Below are positions 33,212 through 41,009 of a stretch of DNA of 64,000 bases, one piece after another (position 1 is the first letter of the stretch; every line of letters begins with the position of its first letter). The position numbers were made by a program, and so were the translations under genes. Source of the stretch: CAZAPG01 sp964486935. Lineage in GTDB: Bacteria > Chloroflexota > Anaerolineae > 4572-78 > J111. Below the pieces are notes generated by a model that searched no databases, was not told where the DNA came from, and saw nothing but the letters and a program-made list of their open reading frames with translations. The stretch lies in contig CAZAPG010000022.1 in the NCBI GenBank assembly GCA_964486935.1, forward strand, positions 38,545 through 102,544, given 5' to 3'.

Positions 33212-33880
33212 TTACGCCACCGGTTGCTGAACGCTCTGCCCAATATTGACAGGTGGGGGATTGATCTCGCGGACGGCCTGCCAGGGCGGCTCTTCCTGAA
33301 AATCGAAATAGCGGGTGCGGATTAAAACCAGCCGGTTGTCTGACATTAAGCCGCCGGGCAGAATGGCGTTGTGGAGCCGGACAACCGTGTAGTATTGAGG
33401 CGACAGCCGGATGGCCTGGGCGTGTTTGGCGCTGCCGGCCCAATGGGACACGCCCTCGGGCCGGCTGAACAGCACCAGATTGCAGGAGTTGCCACTTTCA
33501 AGTTGCAGCGTACTGTAACTGAGCAGGTCGGTGTGGCGGGGCAGTTCCGAAATCAGCTCTTCGTCAATAGTGTCAACCGGGCCTCTGTCGACGCCCGGCC
33601 GTTTTTGGCCGCAAAAACCCACCACGGTCAAATCGCTGGGCGTGAGCAGCCGCTCCGGTCTGGAGAGCACAACGCGGTGAAAGCGTCCGCCCACTTCTTC
33701 CAGAAACAGAATTAATGGCCGGGGCTGGTCGGGAAAGGCTTTGGACTGCATCATAATTCGGCACAGCGTTTGGGCCATATATTGCAGGGTGGCCAGGTCT
33801 GCCACACTCCCCTCGGGAATGGTGAAAGGTCGACCGGGTACCACCTCGGTGGAAGTGAGTTGGACAGGCTTATTCGACAT
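33212..33880 (-). CDS. Conserved-looking protein of unknown function
   Basis: 222 residues, soluble, no signal or membrane segment, and I do not recognise the family. Features: an acidic central stretch (DTIDEELISELPRHTDL), a Ser/Asn-rich LESGNSCNLVLFSRPEG, a histidine pair in SHWAGSAKHAQAI and RLHNAILPGG. The C-terminus is proline-rich (NPPPVN). It sits 32 bases upstream of the cyclodeaminase-like gene and 44 bases downstream of the PhnD-like gene, clearly in the same transcription unit. That suggests a part in the same amine/amino-acid pathway. Confidence 0.7.
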   Translation of the reverse strand: MSNKPVQLTSTEVVPGRPFTIPEGSVADLATLQYMAQTLCRIMMQSKAFPDQPRPLILFLEEVGGRFHRVVLSRPERLLTPSDLTVVGFCGQKRPGVDRGPVDTIDEELISELPRHTDLLSYSTLQLESGNSCNLVLFSRPEGVSHWAGSAKHAQAIRLSPQYYTVVRLHNAILPGGLMSDNRLVLIRTRYFDFQEEPPWQAVREINPPPVNIGQSVQQPVA

Positions 33881-33924
33881 TTAAACGTTCACCTCTTGCT
33901 ATTGTCACACGTCTGCCGGGGCTG

Positions 33925-34737
33925 TTACCTAAGTTCGTGGACTTCGGCCTCCTGCAAAGCGGTTATCATGTTACGAATCAGGTTGTAATCGGCATCGACG
34001 ACCGGGGCAAAGCGGCTCATGCCGCCGTAACGCAAAATGGCCTGGCCCCGGGGCGTGGTATCCATCGCCAGCAGCGCCGCCGCCAGCCGGTGGCGGATAT
34101 CCGGGGCCAGTGTGGGCGAGGCCGCGACCGGCGGCATAGGGGCTGGGCCAACCGTCTCCACCACCCGGAAAGCTTTGGCCCGTTCCGGGCGTTGGGCCAG
34201 TTCCATTGCCAGCACTACGCTGTCGATGGCGGCGGCGTGGGCGCGCCCCTGTTCCACCCAATCCATCGACCCGGCGTGGCTGCCGGAGCGCACCGTCCGG
34301 CCAAAAAAGTGGCCCATCTCTCCCCGCCGCAGCAGGTGATAACAGAGCAGCCTGTAGCCGGACAGCGAGTAAATCTCGTTGTAGGCAAAGGTCGCGCCCC
34401 GCAGGTCGTCAAACGAGACGTACGGTGAGTCGGCCCGCACAATCACGTCGGAAAAGTAAACGGGTTTGTTATCATAGCGCGGGCCGGCCATCACCGGCGC
34501 AGCCAGCAGGCCGAGCAGCGGCGGCTGCCGGTCGGCCTTGCGCACGTAGGGCAGGCCGCAGGTAAACACCGCCTGAATTTCGCCGCTGTTGACCCGCCGC
34601 TCCTGCTCGTCGGGCGGCAGGCCCGATACCATTTCAGTGGGCAGGCCGGTGGTCTCGCCCAGGTAAGCCACCACCTGCCGGTAAAATTCAAAGGCGTTGT
34701 CGCCTAAAAAAGAGGCAAAATAGATGGTTGTCATCAT
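33925..34737 (-). CDS. PhnD/SsuA-type periplasmic-binding-fold protein without signal peptide
   Basis: 270-residue bilobed binding-protein fold of the phosphonate-binding (PhnD, PF12974) class. It opens YFASFLGDNAFEFYRQVVAYL and contains IQAVFTCGLPYVR, VYFSDVIVRADSPY, GATFAYNEIYSLSGY and SGSHAGSMDWVEQGRAHAAAID, the last being the ligand loop. There is no signal peptide or lipobox, and no ABC permease nearby. It may be a cytoplasmic sensor or enzyme-like binding domain instead of a transporter subunit. Start ambiguous: ATG 34737 or ATG 34734. Confidence 0.82.
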   Translation of the reverse strand: MMTTIYFASFLGDNAFEFYRQVVAYLGETTGLPTEMVSGLPPDEQERRVNSGEIQAVFTCGLPYVRKADRQPPLLGLLAAPVMAGPRYDNKPVYFSDVIVRADSPYVSFDDLRGATFAYNEIYSLSGYRLLCYHLLRRGEMGHFFGRTVRSGSHAGSMDWVEQGRAHAAAIDSVVLAMELAQRPERAKAFRVVETVGPAPMPPVAASPTLAPDIRHRLAAALLAMDTTPRGQAILRYGGMSRFAPVVDADYNLIRNMITALQEAEVHELR

Positions 34738-34803
34738 CAAACCGGCCTAAACGCGCTACGTTGTTTGTGCGGCAAATTTGCATCGCTACAAAAATCTTTA
34801 ACG

Positions 34804-34848
34804 GTCATTTGCCATTTGTCAGTCGCCATCTGCAAACGACAAATGACC
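34804..34848. repeat. Inverted heptad array (GTCATTT-type)
   Basis: GTCATTT, GCCATTT, GTCAGTC, GCCATCT and GCAAACG in exact 7-base register (34804-34838). The ends GGTCATTT (34803-34810) and AAATGACC (34841-34848) are perfectly complementary, so the array folds into a hairpin. In the spacer between the FAD oxidase and PhnD-like genes. Confidence 0.7.
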
Positions 34849-34889
34849 GGCCAAAGTATAACGTCGTCGTCAATAATTTTGATGGTCGC

Positions 34890-36221
34890 CTAAACCCACG
34901 GCGAATGGCTGTTTGAATTGCCAAAGGTGCGTCCTTCGGCGTAGCGGTCCAGGGTAAAGGGTTTCAGCTCGGCAGGGTCTTCACCCATTAATTTTTTGGC
35001 GACCAGCTTGCCCACGCCGGTCATTTTGAAGCCGTGGTTGCTATCGGCAATCATGTAGACATTGGGCAGCACCCAGTCGATGATGGGCACGTTATCGGGC
35101 GTAAACGCGCCGATGCCGCCGTTGCGCCGCTCGCGGAAGTTGGGGCGGCAGCCTTCAAAACGAGACATGGTTTGGGCCATAGCCGCGCACAGGTAATCGG
35201 CAAATTCCGGCTCGGCCTGGTACTCGTCGTTGGCGTGGCCGTAGGGGTCAACCGTGGCCTTTGAGCCAAGTTTAACGGGAATGGTGCCGCCCTGAATGCC
35301 GGCCCGGTCCATGCGCTCGTTGCCGTTTTTAAAGTACACGTAGGTGTGGTCGGCCAGCTCTTTGCCGGTGGCTTCATCAATCACCGGCGTGTTCATCAAT
35401 TCAACATGCAGCACCGGCGGATTCTGGCCGTCGGGGGTTACGTAGGGGCGGTCGTAGTAAACTTCGCCTTCCAGCAGCCGCCAGTAGGTCCACATATCTT
35501 TGGCCACAACCGTGCCGTCGGCGTAGCGGCAATCGAGGCTCATCGGCTGGTCGAGCATCTGCCAGTGTTTGGGTGTCCACGCACCCAATCCCCAGATAAC
35601 CACATCACATTTGATGTTGCCCTGGTTAGTGTGAACGGCTTTCACCTGCCCGCCCTGCGTGTCGTAGCCGGTCACCTCCACGCCGCTGATAATGCGCACG
35701 TTGTGGTCGGCGCATTTTTGAGCCAGCCCCCGCATTGCCTGGTGCGTGCCGGCATAGCCGCTTACTCTCTCGTGGATGGCCACATCAACCCTGTCGGTTT
35801 TGAAGTCGGGCCAGATGGATTTCAAAAACTTGCGCGCGTCATCGCCCACGTACATGTCAGAATAGTAATCAACCGAGTTCTGGCTTTTGTGGATGCGCTC
35901 GTAATCGGGAATCTGGTTTTCCTCGCCCACCGAGATGTACCCCACCTGCTGAAAACCAAAGGCCACCGGGTCATGCATCCACACATCAACGCTGTGGCGC
36001 AGAATGGCGTGGAGCGGTTCGGTCATATAAAAATTGCGCACGCAGCCGCAGGCAATGCCCGACGCGCCCGCGCCGGGGCCGGTTTTATCCAGCACGACAA
36101 TATCTTTGCCGCTGCCCCGCCCCCTGGCTTCCAGCTCCATAGCCAGGTGCCAGGCCGCGCTCATCCCGTGGATGCCGGCCCCTACAATTACATATTTGAC
36201 TGAGTCAGGAACAGTACTCAT
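34890..36221 (-). CDS. FAD-dependent amine/amino-acid oxidase (DAO family)
   Basis: D-amino-acid-oxidase-fold flavoprotein, 443 residues, of the glycine/sarcosine/dimethylglycine oxidoreductase group. N-terminal YVIVGAGIHGMSAAWHLA (GxGxxG), then GASGIACGCVRNFY, the family's flavin-loop segment. A late RRNGGIGAFTPDNVPIIDWVLPNVYMI and SNHGFKMTGVGKLVA form the C-terminal FAD contact. It would oxidise a secondary or N-methylated amine, releasing formaldehyde or an imine. GAGGAGG before the ATG. It is the first gene after the IclR regulator, in the same direction. Confidence 0.88.
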   Translation of the reverse strand: MSTVPDSVKYVIVGAGIHGMSAAWHLAMELEARGRGSGKDIVVLDKTGPGAGASGIACGCVRNFYMTEPLHAILRHSVDVWMHDPVAFGFQQVGYISVGEENQIPDYERIHKSQNSVDYYSDMYVGDDARKFLKSIWPDFKTDRVDVAIHERVSGYAGTHQAMRGLAQKCADHNVRIISGVEVTGYDTQGGQVKAVHTNQGNIKCDVVIWGLGAWTPKHWQMLDQPMSLDCRYADGTVVAKDMWTYWRLLEGEVYYDRPYVTPDGQNPPVLHVELMNTPVIDEATGKELADHTYVYFKNGNERMDRAGIQGGTIPVKLGSKATVDPYGHANDEYQAEPEFADYLCAAMAQTMSRFEGCRPNFRERRNGGIGAFTPDNVPIIDWVLPNVYMIADSNHGFKMTGVGKLVAKKLMGEDPAELKPFTLDRYAEGRTFGNSNSHSPWV

Positions 36222-36262
36222 TGGTATACCTCCTCGTATTGTTTTAATTTTTATAAAGGATG

Positions 36263-36279
36263 CGGGAGTCTGGCTCCCG
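36263..36279 (-). other. Short stem-loop between iclR-type and DAO genes
   Basis: CGGGAG, loop TCTGG, CTCCCG. On the minus strand it follows the regulator gene by about 50 bases; a T-rich but interrupted tail makes it a weak terminator at best. Confidence 0.4.
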
Positions 36280-36331
36280 AATTAGCGAAGTCAAAACAAC
36301 CGCCGCTATCGCCGGGGGCAGCGGAAAAACC

Positions 36332-37126
36332 TCAAAAAACGGGGACAGGACACCCCAGTTGGCTTGAGATTTTTCGCGTGGTTTCCAGCAGCGGCTCAAT
36401 AAACGACTCAATCTGGCCCGGCCCAACGCGATAGGTAGGGCCGGAGACGACCACGGCGGCGCAAACCCGGGCGGTGTGGTCGCACACGGGCGCGGCGATG
36501 GCGCTTAAATCCGGTTGATGCTCTTCGTGCGAAATGGCATAGCCCTGCACCCTGATCTGCACCAGGGCCAGTTCCAGCGCCTGAAGGTCAATCGGCGTGT
36601 TGTCGGTGTAGCGCGGCAGCGGGCCGGTTAAAATTTTTTCCCGCTCGCCGGGCGTCAGATGAGCCAGCAACACTTTGCCGGCGGCGGTGCAGTGAACCGG
36701 GGTGCGCCGGCCCATCCGGCCAATATACTGAATGGGGCGCGGGCTGGCCGCCCCGCCGATATTCATGCACTCCCGGCCATCCAAAACCACAATGTTGACC
36801 GTTTCCTGGGTTTGCTCGGCCAGGGCGGTTAAAAAGGGCGAGGCGACCTCTCGCAGGTCAAGCCGCTCCAGCACAATGCCGGCCAGCGTTACCAGCCCCA
36901 AGCCTAAATGGTATTTGCCCGTGGCCGAATTCTGGTCAACAAAACCCTCGTGTTGCAGGGTAGAGAGCAGCCGGGAAACGGTGCTTTTGTGCAAATCAAG
37001 CTGTTTGCTGATTTCGGTTACGCCCAAATCCGCATCGGTTTGGGTGAAGCAGCGCAAAATTGCCGCCGCCCGTTGCACAGACTGAATGGCGGAGTCTTGA
37101 GTGACTTTCTTTGCGGTTGTTATCAT
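36332..37126 (-). CDS. IclR-family transcriptional regulator
   Basis: 264 residues. Winged helix at about 15-75 (IQSVQRAAAILRCF, VTEISKQLDLHKSTVSRLLSTL) and a GAF-like ligand domain after it (MGRRTPVHCTAAGKVLLAHL, GYAISHEEHQPDLSAIAAPV). IclR proteins usually control aromatic or amino-acid catabolic genes. Start placed at ATG 37126; an upstream TTG at 37153 has no ribosome site. A consensus promoter and a long palindrome lie just upstream, pointing to autoregulation. Likely targets are the downstream oxidase/MttB-like/IDO genes and possibly the divergent arginase. Confidence 0.93.
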   Translation of the reverse strand: MITTAKKVTQDSAIQSVQRAAAILRCFTQTDADLGVTEISKQLDLHKSTVSRLLSTLQHEGFVDQNSATGKYHLGLGLVTLAGIVLERLDLREVASPFLTALAEQTQETVNIVVLDGRECMNIGGAASPRPIQYIGRMGRRTPVHCTAAGKVLLAHLTPGEREKILTGPLPRYTDNTPIDLQALELALVQIRVQGYAISHEEHQPDLSAIAAPVCDHTARVCAAVVVSGPTYRVGPGQIESFIEPLLETTRKISSQLGCPVPVF

Positions 37127-37162
37127 GGTTGATTGGTTTGCAGTGGCAAACAAGTTTGTTGC

Positions 37163-37193
37163 GAACAGTGTTGCGTATTGTGCAACACTGTTC
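37163..37193. promoter_or_regulatory. 12-bp inverted repeat, candidate IclR operator
   Basis: GAACAGTGTTGC (37163-37174) and GCAACACTGTTC (37182-37193), perfect arms around 7 bases. It occupies about +10 to +40 of the minus-strand promoter at 37210-37238, so binding would block elongation or initiation of the regulator gene. It lies about 75 bases upstream of the divergent arginase -35 box. Confidence 0.8.
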
Positions 37194-37209
37194 CGAAATA
37201 CCTGGTCGT

Positions 37210-37238
37210 ATTATAATATTGATTGGAATGGTTGTCAA
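37210..37238 (-). promoter_or_regulatory. Perfect-consensus sigma70 promoter of the IclR gene
   Basis: Minus strand TTGACA (37238-37233), 17 bases, TATAAT (37215-37210). Third full-consensus promoter in the window that has a candidate operator directly downstream. Confidence 0.85.
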
Positions 37239-37267
37239 CAAAAAGATTGCCGGAACGCGTTTCGGTT

Positions 37268-37296
37268 TTGGGCGGCTTTAGAAACGCACGTATAAT
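37268..37296 (+). promoter_or_regulatory. Promoter of the arginase gene
   Basis: TTGGGC (37268-37273), 17 bases, TATAAT (37291-37296). Start would be near 37303, leaving a leader of about 10 bases that just contains the GGAGGT ribosome site. Confidence 0.6.
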
Positions 37297-37312
37297 GATG
37301 CCGGAGGTGATT

Positions 37313-38203
37313 ATGACCCACACAGTGAAAGTTATCGGCGTGCCGATGGATTTGGGCCAATCGCGGCGGGGGGTTGATATGGGGCCGGGCGCGTTGCGCT
37401 ACGCCGGCCTAAACCAGCGCCTGCGTCGCCTGGGTTGGACTATTGAGGATGGCGGCAATATTGAAACGCCGGTTCGGGATACGCTGCCCCCCGAAGGCGG
37501 CATCACTTACCTGCCTTCGGTAGTGAGTGTTTGCGAGTTGATTTACGATATCGGGCATCAGGCCGTTACCGCCGGAAGTTTACCCATTTTTATCGGCGGC
37601 GACCACTCGATTGCTGTTGGCACAATTGGCGGAGTTACCCACAGCGAGCCGCGCGGTGTGCTGTGGATTGACGCCCACGGCGATTTTAACACGCCGGAGA
37701 CTTCGCCCAGCGGCAATTTGCACGGCATGCCCCTGGCCGCGTTGATGGGCCTGGGCGCGCCGGAGCTGGTCGATTTGGGCCGGCCCGGCCCAAAATTAAA
37801 CGCTTCGCAAGTGATTTTAATTGGTATTCGGGATTTGGACCCGCAGGAGCGGGATTTGATAAAACAGAGCGGCGTGGTTGTTTACACCATGCGCGAGATT
37901 GACGAGCGGGGGATTGCCACCGTAGCCAGAGAGGCGCTGGAGCGGCTGGAACAGTTCTCGCAGATACACGTCAGTTTAGATATGGACAGCCTGGACCCCG
38001 CCGCCGCGCCCGGTGTGGGCACGCCCGTTCCCGGCGGCCTTACCTACCGCGAGGCGCACCTGTTGATGGAAATCATCGCCGATTGCGCCTGCGTCGGCTC
38101 GGTGGATGTGGTGGAGATTAATCCCATTCTCGACAACCGCAACCAGACCGCCAAAATTGCGATGGAACTGGTCGCCTCGCTGCTGGGGCAGTCGATTTTG
38201 TAA
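37313..38203 (+). CDS. rocF: Arginase
   Basis: Manganese arginase splitting arginine into ornithine and urea. 296 residues, the usual length. Ureohydrolase metal motifs are complete: FIGGDHSIAVG, WIDAHGDFNTPE and SLDMDSLDPAAAPGVGTPVPGG. HGMPLAAL and LIGIRDLD are arginase-type rather than agmatinase-type. The open frame begins at 37223, but ATG 37313 has GGAGGT 6 bases upstream and matches the family start (KVIGVPMDLG). It is divergent from the IclR gene. Ornithine could feed the cyclodeaminase-like enzyme. No urease in view. Confidence 0.94.
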   Translation: MTHTVKVIGVPMDLGQSRRGVDMGPGALRYAGLNQRLRRLGWTIEDGGNIETPVRDTLPPEGGITYLPSVVSVCELIYDIGHQAVTAGSLPIFIGGDHSIAVGTIGGVTHSEPRGVLWIDAHGDFNTPETSPSGNLHGMPLAALMGLGAPELVDLGRPGPKLNASQVILIGIRDLDPQERDLIKQSGVVVYTMREIDERGIATVAREALERLEQFSQIHVSLDMDSLDPAAAPGVGTPVPGGLTYREAHLLMEIIADCACVGSVDVVEINPILDNRNQTAKIAMELVASLLGQSIL

Positions 38204-38308
38204 AGGTTGGGTAAGGCTACTGGAGAAGAGTTTTGGCGCGATAATTAAGCAGAAATTCCTGTTGCGTATGGCGTCATCCATTTTATTTTACCGGACACGC
38301 ACCACGCC

Positions 38309-38944
38309 TCACGCTTCCCGATAATCGGGATTGCGCCACACAATGAAGGCCGCCTTGTTATCGCAACTGGGGTCATCCACGTAGTTCTGGATAATACCAT
38401 GAACCTTAAAGCCTACCTTTAACTGGACGCTCAAGGTCGGGTCAAACAGTTCTCCGGCCTTGACTTTTTCTACATACTCCTCAACCGGCATTTTATTTTT
38501 ATGCTTGCCGTACCCTTTGAGCATACCGCCGGCCACGTGTCCCTTTAAATTCAAGCGTCGAATCAACCCGCGCCGGGCTTCGTACAGCATCCGGCCAATG
38601 CCGCGCCGCCGGTACTCCGGCAGCACGCCGATATCGGCGCCGTACAGCCAGTCGCCGTTGGGGTTATGGTTGCCCAGCCAGTTGTGGTCTACGGCATCAA
38701 TATAGCGATGCTCAAAGTTGTCAAAATCTACCGTGGTGCGAAAATCGGTAGAGCAGGCAACAGGCCGGCCCAACTTGTTAAGCACAGTAAACTGCCCTTC
38801 GGGAAAGCGTTCAATATGAGTGGCGTAATGTATGGCGGTGATAATTTCATCTTCGGCCAGGGTAGGAAAACTGGCCCGCTGAATGGCCTCAAGCTGCTCA
38901 ACCATCTCCAGGGTACTGTTGACTATGGTGAGTTTTTCTGACAT
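38309..38944 (-). CDS. GNAT-family N-acetyltransferase
   Basis: 211-residue acetyl-CoA-dependent acyltransferase. The acetyl-CoA loop is VLPEYRRRGIGRMLYEARRG at about residues 105-124, preceded by the beta-strand LYGADIG. The C-terminal part (LSVQLKVGFKVHGIIQNYVDDP) resembles the end of longer GNATs fused to amidohydrolases. Substrate unknown. Monocistronic; convergent with arginase. Confidence 0.87.
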   Translation of the reverse strand: MSEKLTIVNSTLEMVEQLEAIQRASFPTLAEDEIITAIHYATHIERFPEGQFTVLNKLGRPVACSTDFRTTVDFDNFEHRYIDAVDHNWLGNHNPNGDWLYGADIGVLPEYRRRGIGRMLYEARRGLIRRLNLKGHVAGGMLKGYGKHKNKMPVEEYVEKVKAGELFDPTLSVQLKVGFKVHGIIQNYVDDPSCDNKAAFIVWRNPDYREA

Positions 38945-39037
38945 GCCTCGTCTCCGTTTCTATTTGCGACCCATTATAAAGTGGCCGCCGGAGCAAGTCA
39001 ATGAATTTGAAAAACGGAGGCAACATGCCCTGTGAGC

Positions 39038-40381
39038 TTACCGCATCTCTTCGTAAGTGTCCACAATAGAGGCCGAGATAATTTCCAGCCCCTCCTGCAA
39101 CTGGTCGGCGGGGATGTCAAGCTGGGGCAGCAGGCGGATACAGTTGCTGTACAGCCCGGCCCGCAGCAAAATAACGCCCCGTCTGGCGCACTTTTCCACG
39201 GCGCTCAGAACAAATTCCGGCCACGGTTCTTTGGTATGAGGGTCTTTCACAAATTCCAGCACCATCATCGCCCCGCGCCCGCGCACATCGCCCAACACGG
39301 GAATCTCTGCCTTTAACGGCTCAAACGTCTGGCGCACGGACTCTTCAACCCGGCGAGCGGCCGCCAGCGTTTCCGGGCGGTTGATCAGTTTGATGGCCTC
39401 CAGCGCGGCCACGCAGGCCAGCGGATTGCCGCCGTAGGTGCTGCCCACCCCGCCCAGATGGGGCGCGTCTAAAATTTCGGCCCGCCCGGTAACGGCGCTG
39501 AGCGGCGTGCCGGCGGCCAGCGATTTGGCGGTAATAATTAAATCGGGCGCCACGCCGCTGTGCTCGATGGCAAACAGCTTGCCGCTGCGGCCAAAGCCAC
39601 ATTGAATCTCGTCGGCAATCATCACAATGTTGTGGCGGTCGCAGATATCGCGGATTTTTTGCAGGAAGGGGGTCGGCACGGGAATGAAGCCGCCCTCGCC
39701 CACAATCGGTTCGATGATGAAGGCGGCAATGGCGCCGGGGTCAACGTGGGCAATCAGGGCGTTGTCAAGGTTCCAGATGCACCAATCCAGATAGGTTTCG
39801 GGCGTCATCCCCGCCGGGTGGCGGTACAGATTGGGCAGGGGCAGCCGGTAAATCTCCGGGGCAAAGGGGCCAAATCCCTTTTTGAACAGGTTGTATTTGC
39901 TGGTCAGCGACATGGTCAGGTTGGTGCGGCCGTGGTACGCGCCCTCAAAGGCAATAATGGCCGATTTTTTGGTGTAGGCCCGGGCCAGCTTCACCGCATT
40001 TTCCACAGCTTCGGCCCCGCCGTTGGCCAGCAGCGTCTTTTTGGGGAAGTCGCCGGGCGTGATGGCGTTGAGTTGCTCGCACACGGCCACGTACGGTTCG
40101 TAATTACCCACAATAGCGCAAATGTGGAGGTACTTTTCCGCCTGGCTTTTGATGGCCTCGGTGACGGAGGCAGGGGCATGGCCCACGGCCAGCGTGCCGA
40201 TGCCGCCCACCAGGTCGAGCAAAACATTGCCGTCCACATCCTCGATGAGCGAGCCGGAGGCGCGGGCCACGGCGATGGGCACCGACTGGTACAATGCAGA
40301 ACTAACGGCTGCCGACCGTCGAGCCAGCAGTTCCTGGCTTTTGGGGCCGGGAATAGGGGTTTTTAAGTTTATGTGCGGCAT
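39038..40381 (-). CDS. Class III aminotransferase, 4-aminobutyrate aminotransferase-like
   Basis: PLP enzyme moving an omega-amino group to 2-oxoglutarate or pyruvate; 447 residues. Visible: GGIGTLAVGHAP, NGGAEAVENAVKLAR, FEGAYHGRTNLTMSL, IIEPIVGEGGF, ADEIQCGFGRSG and the PLP lysine in ITAKSLAAGTPL. The open frame runs on to 40447 but ATG 40381 has AAGGAG 5 bases upstream. It could act on GABA or on ornithine from the neighbouring arginase; the family cannot be split further by eye. Confidence 0.9.
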   Translation of the reverse strand: MPHINLKTPIPGPKSQELLARRSAAVSSALYQSVPIAVARASGSLIEDVDGNVLLDLVGGIGTLAVGHAPASVTEAIKSQAEKYLHICAIVGNYEPYVAVCEQLNAITPGDFPKKTLLANGGAEAVENAVKLARAYTKKSAIIAFEGAYHGRTNLTMSLTSKYNLFKKGFGPFAPEIYRLPLPNLYRHPAGMTPETYLDWCIWNLDNALIAHVDPGAIAAFIIEPIVGEGGFIPVPTPFLQKIRDICDRHNIVMIADEIQCGFGRSGKLFAIEHSGVAPDLIITAKSLAAGTPLSAVTGRAEILDAPHLGGVGSTYGGNPLACVAALEAIKLINRPETLAAARRVEESVRQTFEPLKAEIPVLGDVRGRGAMMVLEFVKDPHTKEPWPEFVLSAVEKCARRGVILLRAGLYSNCIRLLPQLDIPADQLQEGLEIISASIVDTYEEMR

Positions 40382-40526
40382 GGCGACTCCTTGCGTGCAA
40401 TGAAAGTGATGCATTATATGCCAGTTGATGACCCTCGTCAATGGCACGGCCCCGGCCGGGCGCGTCTGAAACTCTGTTTTTTAACAATAATAGTACCTTA
40501 TCGCTAAAGACAAACTTTGCAGGTTT

Positions 40527-40554
40527 TTGTAAAGTATAAGCAATTAGATATAAT
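40527..40554 (+). promoter_or_regulatory. Promoter of the PF13769-like gene
   Basis: TTGTAA (40527-40532), 16 bases, TATAAT (40549-40554). Start near 40562, giving a leader of about 68 bases that carries a hairpin. Confidence 0.55.
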
Positions 40555-40591
40555 AGTTTAAGATTTTATTTAAGGAATCTTTGTTACTTTA

Positions 40592-40615
40592 CCCAGGTAT
40601 TTGGTAATGCCTGGG
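40592..40615 (+). promoter_or_regulatory. Leader hairpin abutting the ribosome-binding site
   Basis: CCCAGGTATT (40592-40601), loop TGGT, AATGCCTGGG (40606-40615): 10 pairs with one G-U. The last G's of the stem overlap the start of GGGAGGAGG, so folding could hide part of the ribosome site of the gene at 40630. Confidence 0.45.
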
Positions 40616-40629
40616 AGGAGGTACTACAA

Positions 40630-40917
40630 GTGGCACGATATCAAATTTTGTACTGGGAGCACATTCCACTGGGAGTAAAAGCCACTGATGTAAACGGCAC
40701 GGTGAGAGAAAATCTTCCGGCCCGTTTTCAGGAGGCCGTGGAGCGCGCTTCGTCGCAGGCCGGACACAGCAGCGCGGCGGCCTACACCTCTATGTTTAAA
40801 TGGGGTAAGGAGCAAGAGCGTGAAGGCTCGGCGGCTGAAGTTGCCAAAGCTGTGGCCCATGAGTTGGATGAAACCTGGGACGAGGAAGAGGCTTTGACCA
40901 AATTTAACCAGGAGTGA
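40630..40917 (+). CDS. Small virulence-factor-domain (PF13769-like) protein
   Basis: 95-residue soluble protein resembling the short domain family labelled virulence factor: YQILYWEHIPLGVKAT, then ENLPARFQEAVERAS and AAAYTSMFKWG, and an acidic C-terminus (DETWDEEEALTKF). No biochemical function is established for the family; the label is historical. GTG start with GGAGGAGG 9 bases upstream. Monocistronic with its own promoter and terminator. Confidence 0.75.
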   Translation: MARYQILYWEHIPLGVKATDVNGTVRENLPARFQEAVERASSQAGHSSAAAYTSMFKWGKEQEREGSAAEVAKAVAHELDETWDEEEALTKFNQE

Positions 40918-40976
40918 CGCGCAGATATCAACGTGTCAACTAACCTTGCGGCTATTATGAGGTTGCGGGGTAAACT

Positions 40977-41009
40977 AAAGGGCTGGGTGAGCTGCATCCG
41001 GCCCTTTTT
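40977..41009 (+). terminator. Rho-independent terminator
   Basis: AAAGGGC (40977-40983) and GCCCTTT (41001-41007), with further GG/CC pairing inside, then TTTTT. It ends the gene at 40630 and overlaps the stop of the convergent gene at 41008, whose transcript could use the A-rich side in reverse. Confidence 0.8.
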
